7,050 nucleotides of DNA from Acidobacteriaceae bacterium (GCA_030040395.1 JASHTU010000605.1:1-7050); one strand, 5' to 3'. Positions 1 to 6,407 are shown, counted from the stretch's first letter. The notes: generated from the letters alone by a model not told the origin. Program-made: numbers and translations.

Positions 1-114
1 GACGAGCAGTTTGCGGCATTTTCAAAGTGGCTCAACGAGGAGTTCGAAGATGGGCGGCTTTGGAGCGCGCGCTCACTGGGCGGATCGCCTCCGCCGGACG
101 CCTTGGTGGTCTGA
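1..114 (+). CDS. C-terminal fragment of an unidentified protein
   Basis: Frame 1 is open from the window edge to a TGA at 112-114 and encodes 37 residues, beginning DEQFAAFSKWLNEEFEDGRL and ending PPPDALVV. The mix of acidic, aromatic and amphipathic residues looks like real protein rather than a chance reading of GC-rich DNA. The segment up to about residue 20 could be a terminal helix, followed by a Gly/Pro-rich tail. I do not recognise the family. A small perfect hairpin (147-152 with 157-162) lies 32 bp after the stop but has no T-run, so it is a poor terminator candidate. The start lies outside the window. Confidence 0.5.
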   Translation, partial: DEQFAAFSKWLNEEFEDGRLWSARSLGGSPPPDALVV

Positions 115-242
115 GTCGGCGATGGAGGAGGCGGGCGTAACCGCATTGCGTTTTGCAACGCAGACGGCGTCTCCCGAGCGCGATTGCCCGCATTGCCCGG
201 CCGATGGACGCCGATTTCCCATCCACATGCGTCGATTTGCCC

Positions 243-274
243 TTGATTCTTCTGTCATGGCTATCGGCTACAAT
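243..274 (+). promoter_or_regulatory. Possible sigma-70-type promoter for the oxidoreductase gene
   Basis: TACAAT at 269-274 is a good -10 hexamer, 25 bp before the ATG at 300. The best -35-like hexamer is TTGATT at 243-248, but the spacer is 20 bp, wider than usual, so the -35 assignment is weak. The position just upstream of the gene in a 185-bp gap supports a promoter here. Confidence 0.3.
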
Positions 275-299
275 CTTTTTCCAACAGAGGAGATTCCCC

Positions 300-941
300 A
301 TGAAGATCGGAGTGTTGGGATCGGGCGAAGTGGCCAAGGTGCTCGCGAGCGGCTTCCTGAAACACGGCCATGAAGTGACCATCGGCTCGCGCACGCCCGA
401 GAAATTGGCCGGCTGGGTAGCCGAGAACCCCGGGGCGTCAACCGGAACCTTTGCCGAGGCGGCCCGCTTCGGCTCGCTCCTGGTGCTCGCCGTTAAAGGC
501 GCGGCGGCGGCCGATGCGCTGCGGTTGGCTGGCGCGGATAACCTGAGTGGAAAAACCGTGGCCGACACCTCGAACCCGATTGAAGAGGCCCCGCCTGAAA
601 ACGGCGTCCTGCGTTTCTTCACCCGCATGAACGAGTCGCTGATGGAACAGTTGCAGCGCGAGTTTCCCCAGGCGCACCTGGTCAAGGCCTTCAATTCGGT
701 GGGCAGCGCGCAGATGGTCGATCCGCATTTTGCCGCGGGCAAGCCCACTATGTTCATCTGTGGCAACGACCAAGCCGCCAAAAAAACTGTATCCGGCGTT
801 TTGGACGAATTTGGCTGGGAGACGGCGGACATGGGCGGCGCGGAAGCGGCGCGGGCCATCGAATCCTTGTGCATGTTGTGGTGCATCCCCGGCTTTTTGC
901 ACAACCAGTGGACGCACGCCTTCAAGCTCCTGCAGCAGTGA
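300..941 (+). CDS. COG2085-type NAD(P)-binding oxidoreductase (F420-dependent NADP reductase-like)
   Basis: The protein has 213 residues and is soluble and cytoplasmic. It opens with a Rossmann beta-alpha-beta unit, MKIGVLGSGEVAKVLASGF, with the glycine motif G7-S-G-E-V-A12. GSR at 29-31 ends the second strand, where R31 could contact the 2'-phosphate of NADP. Later landmarks are an LVLAVKG segment near residues 62-68, a DTSNP loop, a KAFNSVGSAQM segment and a C-terminal ARAIESLCMLW helix. These fit the NADP oxidoreductase coenzyme-F420-dependent family (PF03807, COG2085) of about 210 residues. Family members reduce NADP or related substrates; the actual substrate and use of F420 cannot be read from the sequence. 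The ATG at 300 is chosen because AGAGGAG (286-292) sits 7 nt upstream and the Rossmann fold begins at once; the frame is open further upstream but that part is not protein-like. Confidence 0.85.
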   Translation: MKIGVLGSGEVAKVLASGFLKHGHEVTIGSRTPEKLAGWVAENPGASTGTFAEAARFGSLLVLAVKGAAAADALRLAGADNLSGKTVADTSNPIEEAPPENGVLRFFTRMNESLMEQLQREFPQAHLVKAFNSVGSAQMVDPHFAAGKPTMFICGNDQAAKKTVSGVLDEFGWETADMGGAEAARAIESLCMLWCIPGFLHNQWTHAFKLLQQ

Positions 942-1053
942 GCGCGAGCATGGGAATGGACGGCTCTTTCGCCGCCCACCCCAGCCAGGGACCAAGCCGG
1001 GCGAAGCTTAGCGCCGCGCAACAACCAAAGTGGCGCGCACGTTGAGGTGCGGG

Positions 1054-1081
1054 AAAAAACTGCCCCGGCCAACGGGCGGGG
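1054..1081 (-). terminator. Terminator-like hairpin on the minus strand
   Basis: Read on the minus strand, CCCCG pairs with CGGGG (1077-1081 with 1063-1067), with CC/GG inside after one G-G mismatch. Three bases later comes a run of six T (complement of A at 1054-1059). This has the form of a rho-independent terminator. No minus-strand gene ends here, so it would be an orphan, or only a chance product of GC-rich sequence. Confidence 0.25.
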
Positions 1082-1132
1082 ACTGGTAGGCTAGAGTTGA
1101 TGACCCGGAGTCGGCGGACCGGAAATTTGCCT

Positions 1133-1284
1133 CCCGGCGCACGCCAGACAAAGCCGGGCTTTGATGCGAGAGATAAGACTCTCGCCAATTTCGCCTCCCC
1201 AGGAGGGCTTTTCCCTAGACTGCCTGGCCCGAGAGAGTGCGTGGGCCCCCGGCGGAGCCTCCTCAACTGCCTTGAGAGAGCTCC
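1133..1284 (+). promoter_or_regulatory. Hairpin-rich leader upstream of the DinB gene (putative structured RNA)
   Basis: Five perfect or near-perfect hairpins follow one another. H1: CCCGGC 1133-1138 with GCCGGG 1153-1158. H2: GCGAGAG 1166-1172 with CTCTCGC 1179-1185, loop ATAAGA. H3: CCTCC 1194-1198 with GGAGG 1202-1206, followed by GCTTTT. H4: GGCCC 1226-1230 with GGGCC 1243-1247. H5: GGAGC 1254-1258 with GCTCC 1280-1284, enclosing CTCAA 1262-1266 with TTGAG 1272-1276. H1 competes with a second pairing, CAAAGCC/GGCTTTG at 1149-1163. The array ends 9 nt before the ribosome site of the DinB gene. A cis-acting leader or attenuator is an inference; short stems also arise by chance in GC-rich DNA. 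It matches no riboswitch class that I recognise. Confidence 0.35.
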
Positions 1285-1303
1285 CGCTGAAGCGAGGGAA
1301 ACG

Positions 1304-1849
1304 ATGCAACAAGATTTGGAGCAGACCATTGCCTTGCTCGCGCGCACGCCTGCATCGCTCGATGGGCTGCTGCGGGGGCTGCCGGAGCCGTGGACGCTCC
1401 GCAACGAAGGCGGCGACACCTGGAGCGCCTTCGAGGTAATGGGGCACTTGAATTTCGCCGAGCGCACCAACTGGATGCCCCGCATCCGCATGTTGCTGGA
1501 ATCCGGCGAAACGGCGACGTTTGCGCCTTTCGACCGCAGCGGACACCTGCAGGAGACTGAAAGCAAGTCAATAGATCCGTTGCTGGATGAGTTCGTAGGC
1601 CTGCGCGCGGAAAATCTGGTCACCCTGGTTGGCCTCAAATTGCGGCCGGAGGACCTGGAGCGCCGCGGTTGTCATCCTGTGCTCGGAGTCGTGACCTTGT
1701 CGGAGTTGCTCGCGGCGTGGGCGGTGCACGATCTGACCCATCTGCACCAGATTTCGAGAATTCTCGCTCATCAATATCGCGAGGCCGTGGGGCCCTGGAC
1801 AAAATTCCTTGGGGTCATGCAATGCGCGGGGCACAGCACGGCCGCTTAG
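1304..1849 (+). CDS. DinB-family (YfiT/DinB_2-like) putative metal-dependent protein
   Basis: The protein has 181 residues, the usual length for the DinB/YfiT four-helix bundle. The metal-binding pattern is present: H48 in the EVMGHLNFAER segment of helix 2, and H142 and H146 in AVHDLTHLHQI near the C-terminus, the typical H...HxxxH triad. TWSAFEV just before H48 also matches the DinB_2 profile, where a Trp usually starts this helix. Family members include bacillithiol or mycothiol S-transferases and many proteins of unknown role, so no substrate is assigned. The ATG at 1304 follows GAGGG (1294-1298) by 5 nt and starts the first helix directly (MQQDLEQTIALLAR). An upstream in-frame ATG at 1097 is rejected. 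The SDR gene follows after 46 bp, suggesting a two-gene transcript. No membrane segment or signal peptide is seen. Confidence 0.83.
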   Translation: MQQDLEQTIALLARTPASLDGLLRGLPEPWTLRNEGGDTWSAFEVMGHLNFAERTNWMPRIRMLLESGETATFAPFDRSGHLQETESKSIDPLLDEFVGLRAENLVTLVGLKLRPEDLERRGCHPVLGVVTLSELLAAWAVHDLTHLHQISRILAHQYREAVGPWTKFLGVMQCAGHSTAA

Positions 1850-1895
1850 ATCCGGCCGTCGCCCGCCAACCTCAACCGTCGGTGAGGTTTTCTCA

Positions 1896-2714
1896 ATGGC
1901 AGCCGCACAGGATTTTCGCGGCAAATGGGCGCTCGTCACCGGAGCCAGCTCCGGCATTGGCGCCGCGTTGGCGCGCCAACTCGCCGCCCACCGCGTGAAA
2001 CTCATCCTCACCGCGCGCCGCAAAGACCGGCTCGAGAATTTGGCCGCGGAACTGGCTGCGGCGGGAAGCGAAACCCGCATCCTGGTCGCTGATTTGAACG
2101 ATCCCGCAGCGCCCCAGCAAATCTATGACGCCACTGAAGGCGCCGGCCTCGCCGTCGATATTCTCATGAACAACGCCGGCCTTGGCCAATACGGGGTCTT
2201 TCATTTGAGCCCAGCGGAACAGGAGCTGAGCCAGGTCCGCGTGAACTGCGAAGCTGTGGTGCGGCTTGCCCGCCTGTTTGTCCCGCGCATGGTCGAGCGG
2301 CACCGCGGCTGGGTGCTCATCGTCGCCTCCACGGCCAGCTTCCAACCGATCCCGTATATCAGCACCTATGCCGCCACCAAGGTCTTCGACCGCTTCTTTG
2401 CGCTCGGCCTCGCCGCGGAGGTCGCCCGCTTCGGCGTCAAAGTAACCGCGCTGTGTCCCGGCCCCACGGAAAGCGAATTCTTCGACGTCGCCCATGCCGG
2501 TGTTTTCAAGCGCGGAGCGCAGCCGGCGGACGACGTAGCGCGCCAAGCCGTCGCCGCCTTGTTCCGCGGCCGGCGCGTCGTCATTCCCAATGTCAAGGGC
2601 CGCTTCACCGCGTTCTTCGTCCGCTTTTTCTCTGCGGGCCTCATCACGCGGGTCATCGAGAAGGCCGCACGCCCCAAGTCGAAGCCCTCATTCCCCGATT
2701 CGTCACGAGCGTGA
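1896..2714 (+). CDS. Short-chain dehydrogenase/reductase (classical SDR)
   Basis: The protein has 272 residues. The cofactor motif TGASSGIG is at residues 15-22, the NNAG structural motif at 92-95, and the catalytic set is N117, S145, Y158 and K162 (YAATK), with the usual 13-residue distance from Ser to Tyr. PGPTESEF starts at residue 188. All elements of an active NAD(P)H-dependent oxidoreductase are present. RR at 41-42 after the second strand suggests preference for NADP(H), an inference. The C-terminus has an aromatic stretch (TAFFVRFFSAGLITRV) followed by a basic tail, as in SDRs that associate with membranes or lipid substrates. The ATG at 1896 has GGTGAGG (1881-1887) 8 nt upstream; an earlier in-frame ATG at 1809 would overlap the DinB gene and add no conserved sequence. 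The substrate is unknown. Its stop is 21 bp from that of the convergent minus-strand gene. Confidence 0.9.
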   Translation: MAAAQDFRGKWALVTGASSGIGAALARQLAAHRVKLILTARRKDRLENLAAELAAAGSETRILVADLNDPAAPQQIYDATEGAGLAVDILMNNAGLGQYGVFHLSPAEQELSQVRVNCEAVVRLARLFVPRMVERHRGWVLIVASTASFQPIPYISTYAATKVFDRFFALGLAAEVARFGVKVTALCPGPTESEFFDVAHAGVFKRGAQPADDVARQAVAALFRGRRVVIPNVKGRFTAFFVRFFSAGLITRVIEKAARPKSKPSFPDSSRA

Positions 2715-2735
2715 TTTGTCGACGAGACCCGCGTC

Positions 2736-3962
2736 CTACTCCCTTTCCCTGCGCTTCTTCCGCGCCGGCCGCTCCACCCGCGCCTCCTTCTCACCCTTCT
2801 TTGCGCCTTCGTGGATGACGGGGATGGGGCCGGTGTCGGCGCCAATGCGCTTCACCACGGTCTCGATCATCTCGTACTCGATGGTCCGCGGGGCTACGGG
2901 CCGAGTCACCCCGGTTGCCGGATCGGTAGCCACGTTGTCGCTGCTGGCCAGCTCAAAGCTGAAGGCTGGGACTTCGCCAGAGGACGTTTGCGCCGTGAAA
3001 ACCCTCACGGGCAGAAAACCCTGGATAGGGTGCAGCCGGAAGCCGGTTTCATAGCGATGGTGAATGCGGCTCCAGGTGAAGACGCGAATCTCGTCGAAGT
3101 CGAAGGGTTGGCCCGATTGAGCCGGCCCCAGAACGGTGAGATACTCGGGAACCTCGTGGTTGGGCGTATCGGCCACCGGGTCGTTGACCTTCTCCAGTTC
3201 CCAGCAGCCGATAAAGCGCTGGCCTTCGCCGTACTGCAGAATCACGTCCGGAACATTCACGTCCACGCGGCTGGCCAGCAGCCATCCCGTCCTGCCCTGA
3301 GCGTCCCGCGCCAGCCACCAGTCTTCCATGGGTGGAGGCGGCGCGGCCTGGCCCACATCCGGTTGCTCCTTCTTATCTTCGTTGGCCGTTTTCGGTTGCG
3401 CCAATTGCGCCAGCAGGGCGTTGCCCTGAACTGCGTTCCTGGGCACGGAAGCGCGCTCCAGCAGTTGCACCTGCGCGTTGCCCGGCAACAGGTAGAAACG
3501 CGGGGTCTCGCGCCCCGGCAGCAGGTGCACATAGAGATCGTCGCGAAGGCTGGCGTTGGCGGCGGCGGGGTCGTCCTTGTGCTCGGCCGCCAGTTGCATA
3601 AATGCGTCATAGGTCTTCTGGTCGATGACCGCGTGGTCTTCGATCCAGCCGATCTCGTTCTTTTGCGTCTTGACTTTGTCGAAACGGTGGCCGTGCTCCA
3701 ACACCAGGAGCACCTGCCCGTTCTGGACTTCGGCTACGCGGTTCGAAACCTCAGCCACGCGGTCGCGCAGATACCACTGTCGCGCCGCAACATACACCTT
3801 CTCTACCGGCGGGCGGTCAAATCGGCTGCAACCGCAAAAAATGGCGAGAAACGACAAGCTCAGCAGAGAAGGCGCGGAGACGGTGAAGCGCCGGATGGCG
3901 GCAGCGATGAGGGGTTGGAATCGCGTTAACACAGCGAAGGACGTTCCGTCTAAGGATAGCAT
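2736..3962 (-). CDS. SH3-domain lipoprotein of unknown function
   Basis: As drawn the protein has 408 residues. A hydrophobic segment ([13 protein letters not shown], residues 33-45) preceded by arginines ends in a lipobox-like FCGC, with C45 the likely lipidated cysteine, so the product should be anchored in the periplasm or outer membrane. Residues about 55-113 look like a bacterial SH3 domain ([13 protein letters not shown], then [12 protein letters not shown]). Residues about 140-235 look like a second one, with a Gln/Lys/Pro-rich insertion at about 185-213 and ending in [14 protein letters not shown]-terminal domain of about 150 residues of unknown fold follows, and the last ~20 residues are strongly basic (ARKKRRERE). 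Bacterial SH3 domains often bind peptidoglycan or peptides. The start is uncertain: GTG at 4013, ATG at 3962 or GTG at 3932; none has a well-spaced ribosome site, and the last gives the most ordinary signal-peptide length. Confidence 0.72.
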   Translation of the reverse strand: MLSLDGTSFAVLTRFQPLIAAAIRRFTVSAPSLLSLSFLAIFCGCSRFDRPPVEKVYVAARQWYLRDRVAEVSNRVAEVQNGQVLLVLEHGHRFDKVKTQKNEIGWIEDHAVIDQKTYDAFMQLAAEHKDDPAAANASLRDDLYVHLLPGRETPRFYLLPGNAQVQLLERASVPRNAVQGNALLAQLAQPKTANEDKKEQPDVGQAAPPPPMEDWWLARDAQGRTGWLLASRVDVNVPDVILQYGEGQRFIGCWELEKVNDPVADTPNHEVPEYLTVLGPAQSGQPFDFDEIRVFTWSRIHHRYETGFRLHPIQGFLPVRVFTAQTSSGEVPAFSFELASSDNVATDPATGVTRPVAPRTIEYEMIETVVKRIGADTGPIPVIHEGAKKGEKEARVERPARKKRRERE

Positions 3963-4077
3963 CTCCCCGGATTCGCGGGCCGCGCCTCGGACTGCGGGAA
4001 CCAACTCCGCCACCCGCCCACCAAACCCGGTTTCCTGGCGCCTGTTCCCGGTTCTCTGACCCCCGATGTCCGATCCA

Positions 4078-4190
4078 TCGATTCTTGCGTTTCAAACCAT
4101 GAACGGAACGACTTCAACAGATTTTCGAGCCACTCTTCACAGGTTCAAAGCGGCTCGCGGGTCAAGCCGGCAACGAGGGGAGAGGGACAA
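4078..4190 (+). repeat. Dispersed direct repeat, copy A
   Basis: The first 81 bases (4078-4158) align without gaps to 4764-4844 with 67 identities by hand count, about 83%. Both begin TCGATTCTTGCG and share the 20-base core CGAGCCACTCTTCACAGGT plus flanks. Similarity continues with gaps to a shared GGGACAA at the end. The 14 differences are spread over codon positions (4, 6 and 4 for the first, second and third) in the frame open in both copies, so this is not a conserved coding sequence. It is probably a family of intergenic repeats. Confidence 0.8.
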
Positions 4191-4290
4191 AGACAGCAAG
4201 TTGGCTCCGCTCTGGCGGAAGGACAAGTTCGCGAGTTGGCGATCGATCGGCGTGGCAGTCCATGGGGTTAGGCCATGTACTTTTCAGTTA

Positions 4291-4312
4291 CCCCTCCCCC
4301 CTACCCCTACCT
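4291..4312 (-). other. G-rich tract on the minus strand (possible G-quadruplex)
   Basis: The minus strand reads GGTAGGGGTAGGGGGGAGGGG, with loops of TA, TA and A between G-runs of 2, 4, 6 and 4. This meets a relaxed G-quadruplex pattern, and a strict one only if the six-G run is split. It borders the AT-rich island. Confidence 0.35.
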
Positions 4313-4320
4313 CTTTTGAG

Positions 4321-4425
4321 GTTAAGTGGTTTGTTTGCAGTCACTTATACTATTTAGTACTGAGTCTAAATTATTGATAATAAAGGAGTTAGATTCTAAA
4401 ATAGCCAATAATAAGGACTTACGGC
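4321..4425. other. AT-rich island with a short internal repeat
   Basis: GC is 24 of 90 (27%) at 4331-4420, against about 60% around it. GATAATAAAGGAGTTA (4376-4391) is nearly repeated as AATAATAAGGACTTA (4407-4421), and TCTAAA occurs at 4364-4369 and 4395-4400. A 70-residue open frame from 4326 crosses it, but it has no ribosome site, runs into the palindromic patch and is not credible as a gene. The island may be an upstream regulatory region or the remnant of an inserted element. Confidence 0.5.
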
Positions 4426-4509
4426 CCATTTTCGGACGTTTGCCCTGCTTTCGGTGCAAACCCAGGCAGAGCCTAGCTGCGAAGGACCGAATAGCAGTGG
4501 CAAAAAGCA

Positions 4510-4572
4510 GGCGGCCCGGAGATCGCGGCTGTGCTTAGCCACCATTCCCGAGCCGCCCCGTTTTCGAAACGG
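4510..4572. other. Palindromic patch with two adjacent stem structures
   Basis: GGCGGC (4510-4515) can pair with GCCGCC (4552-4557), enclosing GGCT (4527-4530) with AGCC (4537-4540). The next base begins a second hairpin, CCGTTT (4558-4563) with AAACGG (4567-4572), loop TCG. There is no T-run, so it is not a simple terminator. A structured RNA or repeat remnant is possible. Confidence 0.25.
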
Positions 4573-4763
4573 AATCGCTCAGTTTTGATCCCTAGAACCA
4601 TTGTAGCGATTTGGCGGAAATAACCGGCAAGGTTGGGAAGAAAAATCTTCCGTCTGGAATGAGGGGGATGGGGCTAGGTGCGGGGGGCGCAGAGCTTGAC
4701 GAGCCGGTTGGCGGGAGTTGGTCAGGTTTGAGATCACATCCGGCAGTTGCACAGACATCTGGT

Positions 4764-4879
4764 TCGATTCTTGCGCTTCGAATCACGACGAGAACGACTT
4801 CAGCCAATTTCCGAGCCACTCTTCACAGGTCAAAAGTGGCTCGCAGACAAAGGGACTTCGAGGGAGATTTCAGGGACAA
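4764..4879 (+). repeat. Dispersed direct repeat, copy B
   Basis: This is the partner of copy A at 4078-4190 in the same orientation, 686 bp downstream. The left edge (TCGATTCTTGCG) is sharp: the bases before it do not match those before copy A. The right end is looser and overlaps a CGAGGG/CCCTCG inverted repeat (4859-4864 with 4882-4887) just beyond the stop of the propeller gene. Confidence 0.8.
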
Positions 4880-4895
4880 GGCCCTCGGCTAGTTT

Positions 4896-6407
4896 TTACG
4901 GCGCAACGATGGCTACCGGCGAACTCCCCGTGTTGGCCGTGCTTTGCGCATCGAGCTTGCCCGGCGTGGTGCTGTCGAAGGTGTACCAGGAGAAGTACGG
5001 ATTGCCCAACGAATTTATGGCCAACAGGTATGAACTGGTGGAGTCCTCGGCCAGACCGTAGGGTTGAGTGCCGGCGGCGATGGTGCTGCCCGACGCGATG
5101 GTATACGAAGACCCACTGGACGTCACTGAGAAGGACGAAATGTTGCCCGCGGAGCTTGTGCCGGCGCCATTGGCGACGTAAACGTAGCCGCTCGTGGTGG
5201 GCAGGATGGCGTTGGGAGCGAGTCCGCCGCTCGAGATCGGCGAGCCGCTGGCGGCGGTGAGGGATGCGCCGCCCAGAGAACTATAGAGATAGGCGAACAG
5301 AGCCCCCGAATTCCCCGCGGAGTTGGCGTTGGTCTCACCAATATAGAACAAGCTGCCGGAGGGATCGACCGCCACGGAAAGCGCCTCGCTGTCTGAGTTC
5401 GGCACATTCACCACGGTTCCAGTGGATGCAAACGGATTGGCGCCTCCCGAGGCGCTGGCGTTGAAGGGCACGACGACCGTTCCGCCCGAACCGAGGGCGA
5501 CAAAGATGTTTTTGTCGTCCGGCGAGATGGCCATTTTGCCGTTCTGCACCGCGGCGTTGGCCACCGAGTACGACGCCGTCTGCTCGGCGCCGTTGTCCCC
5601 GCCCGAAGACGAACTCAACGGCACCGCTGCCAGCGTGACCCCGCCGGTGGCCTGAATGGCCTCGATCAGCCAAGTCCCGCTCGTATCCACCTGAATGGCC
5701 AGCGCCGCCACGTCCTGCGAGACCTGCACCGCGGTTCCCAGCACGCCACTGTTGATGGGATAGACATAGACGCCGGCAATGGTGCTCACGTAGAGATAAT
5801 TCCCGCTCGGGGCCAAGGCCATGGCATAAGGCGTGCTTTCCGCGGTCCAGGGGCTGCCGGAGAGCGCCGAAAGCGCGCCGGAAGCAATCGACTCGCCCAG
5901 AATCTGCGGCGTTGTCCCGGCATTCAGGATGTAGAAGTCGCCGCTGGCGTTGGCGGTGGAGGAGCAACTGCCCGAAGACGACGACCCCACCTCAACGCAA
6001 ACGATGGTGGTCTCCGTAACGCTGCCTGAAACGCCCGAAACGGTCACCTGGTAGGCTCCGGCGGTCGTCGAGGAAGTTGTGGACGCGGTCAACGTGGCTG
6101 TTTGCGCCGTCGTACTGCTGATTGTCACCGAGGTTGGAGATAGGCTGCAGGTCGCGGGGCTGGATGCGCCCGAGGGCGAGCTGGTAACCGCGCAGGTAAG
6201 AGAGACCGAACCGGTAAACGAACTGGACGGCGTCACGGTAATGGTCGCGTCGCCGGTCGCGCCCGGGCTCACGGTGATGTTACCGCTGTTGGAGAGGCTG
6301 AAGCTGGTGCTGCTGCTGTTACCGTAGGGATTCTGCCAGAAATCGCCGCATCCAGCCAGGAATGGAGCCACCACAAGCGCCAGCCGCGCCCATTTTCGGA
6401 GCCTCAT
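4896..6407 (-). CDS. Secreted lipoprotein with Ig-like and beta-propeller (lactonase-like) domains
   Basis: The protein has 503 residues. MRLRKWARLALVVAPFLAGC is a textbook lipoprotein signal, with C20 the lipidated cysteine in LAGC. Residues about 31-156 are rich in Ser, Thr, Gly and Val and form an Ig-like beta domain (ITVSPGATGDATITVTPSSS, then TGSVSLTC, CSLSPTSVTIS), with cysteines at 72, 87, 137 and 148 that could form disulfides. From about 157 to the end there are propeller-type repeats with hydrophobic-xP-(S/D)G-x-hydrophobic blades: YAMALAPSGNYLYVS (194-208), MAISPDDKNIFVA (292-304), LSVAVDPSGSLFYIGE (343-358), then degenerate YVYVANG and SYLLAIN blades and a closing SPVAIVAP. The size fits a seven-bladed propeller of the lactonase type, but catalytic identity is not shown; such proteins may bind ligands or surfaces. 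The ATG at 6407 has AGAGGA (6414-6419 on the plus map) 6 nt upstream; an in-frame extension to 6701 runs through palindromes and is rejected. Confidence 0.85.
   Translation of the reverse strand: MRLRKWARLALVVAPFLAGCGDFWQNPYGNSSSTSFSLSNSGNITVSPGATGDATITVTPSSSFTGSVSLTCAVTSSPSGASSPATCSLSPTSVTISSTTAQTATLTASTTSSTTAGAYQVTVSGVSGSVTETTIVCVEVGSSSSGSCSSTANASGDFYILNAGTTPQILGESIASGALSALSGSPWTAESTPYAMALAPSGNYLYVSTIAGVYVYPINSGVLGTAVQVSQDVAALAIQVDTSGTWLIEAIQATGGVTLAAVPLSSSSGGDNGAEQTASYSVANAAVQNGKMAISPDDKNIFVALGSGGTVVVPFNASASGGANPFASTGTVVNVPNSDSEALSVAVDPSGSLFYIGETNANSAGNSGALFAYLYSSLGGASLTAASGSPISSGGLAPNAILPTTSGYVYVANGAGTSSAGNISSFSVTSSGSSYTIASGSTIAAGTQPYGLAEDSTSSYLLAINSLGNPYFSWYTFDSTTPGKLDAQSTANTGSSPVAIVAP

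Larger units (their letters stand above)
942..1303. other. 362-bp gap between the oxidoreductase and DinB genes
   Basis: I see no convincing gene here. The DinB frame stays open back to an ATG at 1097, but the extra 69 residues are rich in Arg, Pro and Gly, resemble no domain and lack a good ribosome site, so I treat them as leader. The left part (about 942-1090) holds little beyond the GC-rich stem with an A-run at 1054-1081. The right part (1133-1284) is densely palindromic and is listed separately. TAGAGT (1092-1097) and TAGACT (1216-1221) are -10-like but lack a matching -35. Confidence 0.6.
3963..4895. other. 933-bp non-coding region between two minus-strand lipoprotein genes
   Basis: No frame here looks like a conserved protein; the short open frames run through repeats and composition breaks. 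In order it contains a direct-repeat copy (4078-4190), small hairpins (TCCGC/GCGGA at 4206-4219, CATGG/CCATG at 4261-4277), a C-rich tract (4291-4312), an AT-rich island (4321-4425), a palindromic patch (4510-4572), a perfect GGAAGA/TCTTCC hairpin (4636-4651), and the second repeat copy (4764-4879), which ends 16 bp from the stop of the propeller gene. The promoter of the SH3 lipoprotein gene must lie near the left end, but I cannot place it. Confidence 0.65.

Noticed and set aside
18..32. Resemblance of TTCAAAGTGGCTC at the window start to part of the dispersed repeat
   Set aside because: The match is only about a dozen bases and lies in an open reading frame; probably chance.
32..1072. Long minus-strand open frame opposite the oxidoreductase gene
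   Set aside because: It has low-complexity Ala/Ser/Arg-rich sequence without a domain and is antisense to a gene with clear Rossmann motifs and a ribosome site; a GC-rich shadow.
1097..1303. Upstream extension of the DinB protein from the ATG at 1097
   Set aside because: The added 69 residues are Arg/Pro/Gly-rich and outside the normal family length; the ATG at 1304 has a ribosome site and starts the first helix.
2811..3929. Plus-strand open frame of 372 residues opposite the SH3 lipoprotein
   Set aside because: Its His/Arg/Val-rich translation has no recognisable motif, and the opposite strand has a lipobox and SH3-like domains.
4066..4377. Possible small gene across repeat copy A
   Set aside because: The same frame in copy B differs at many amino acids and substitutions are not biased to third positions, so the frame is open by chance.
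4439..4515. Possible cyclic-di-GMP (GEMM) riboswitch, because of GCAAACC and a GAAGGACCG segment
   Set aside because: The conserved order and tetraloop/receptor pieces of that class are not present, and no gene begins just downstream on the plus strand.
4326..4538. Possible 70-residue gene in the AT-rich island
   Set aside because: It has no ribosome site, spans an abrupt composition change and ends inside a palindromic patch.
4859..4887. Terminator for the propeller lipoprotein gene (CGAGGG/CCCTCG)
   Set aside because: The stem is only 6 bp with a 17-nt loop and has no T-run on the minus strand.
4611..4892. Possible 93-residue gene across repeat copy B
   Set aside because: The frame joins unrelated intergenic sequence to the repeat and lacks any domain.
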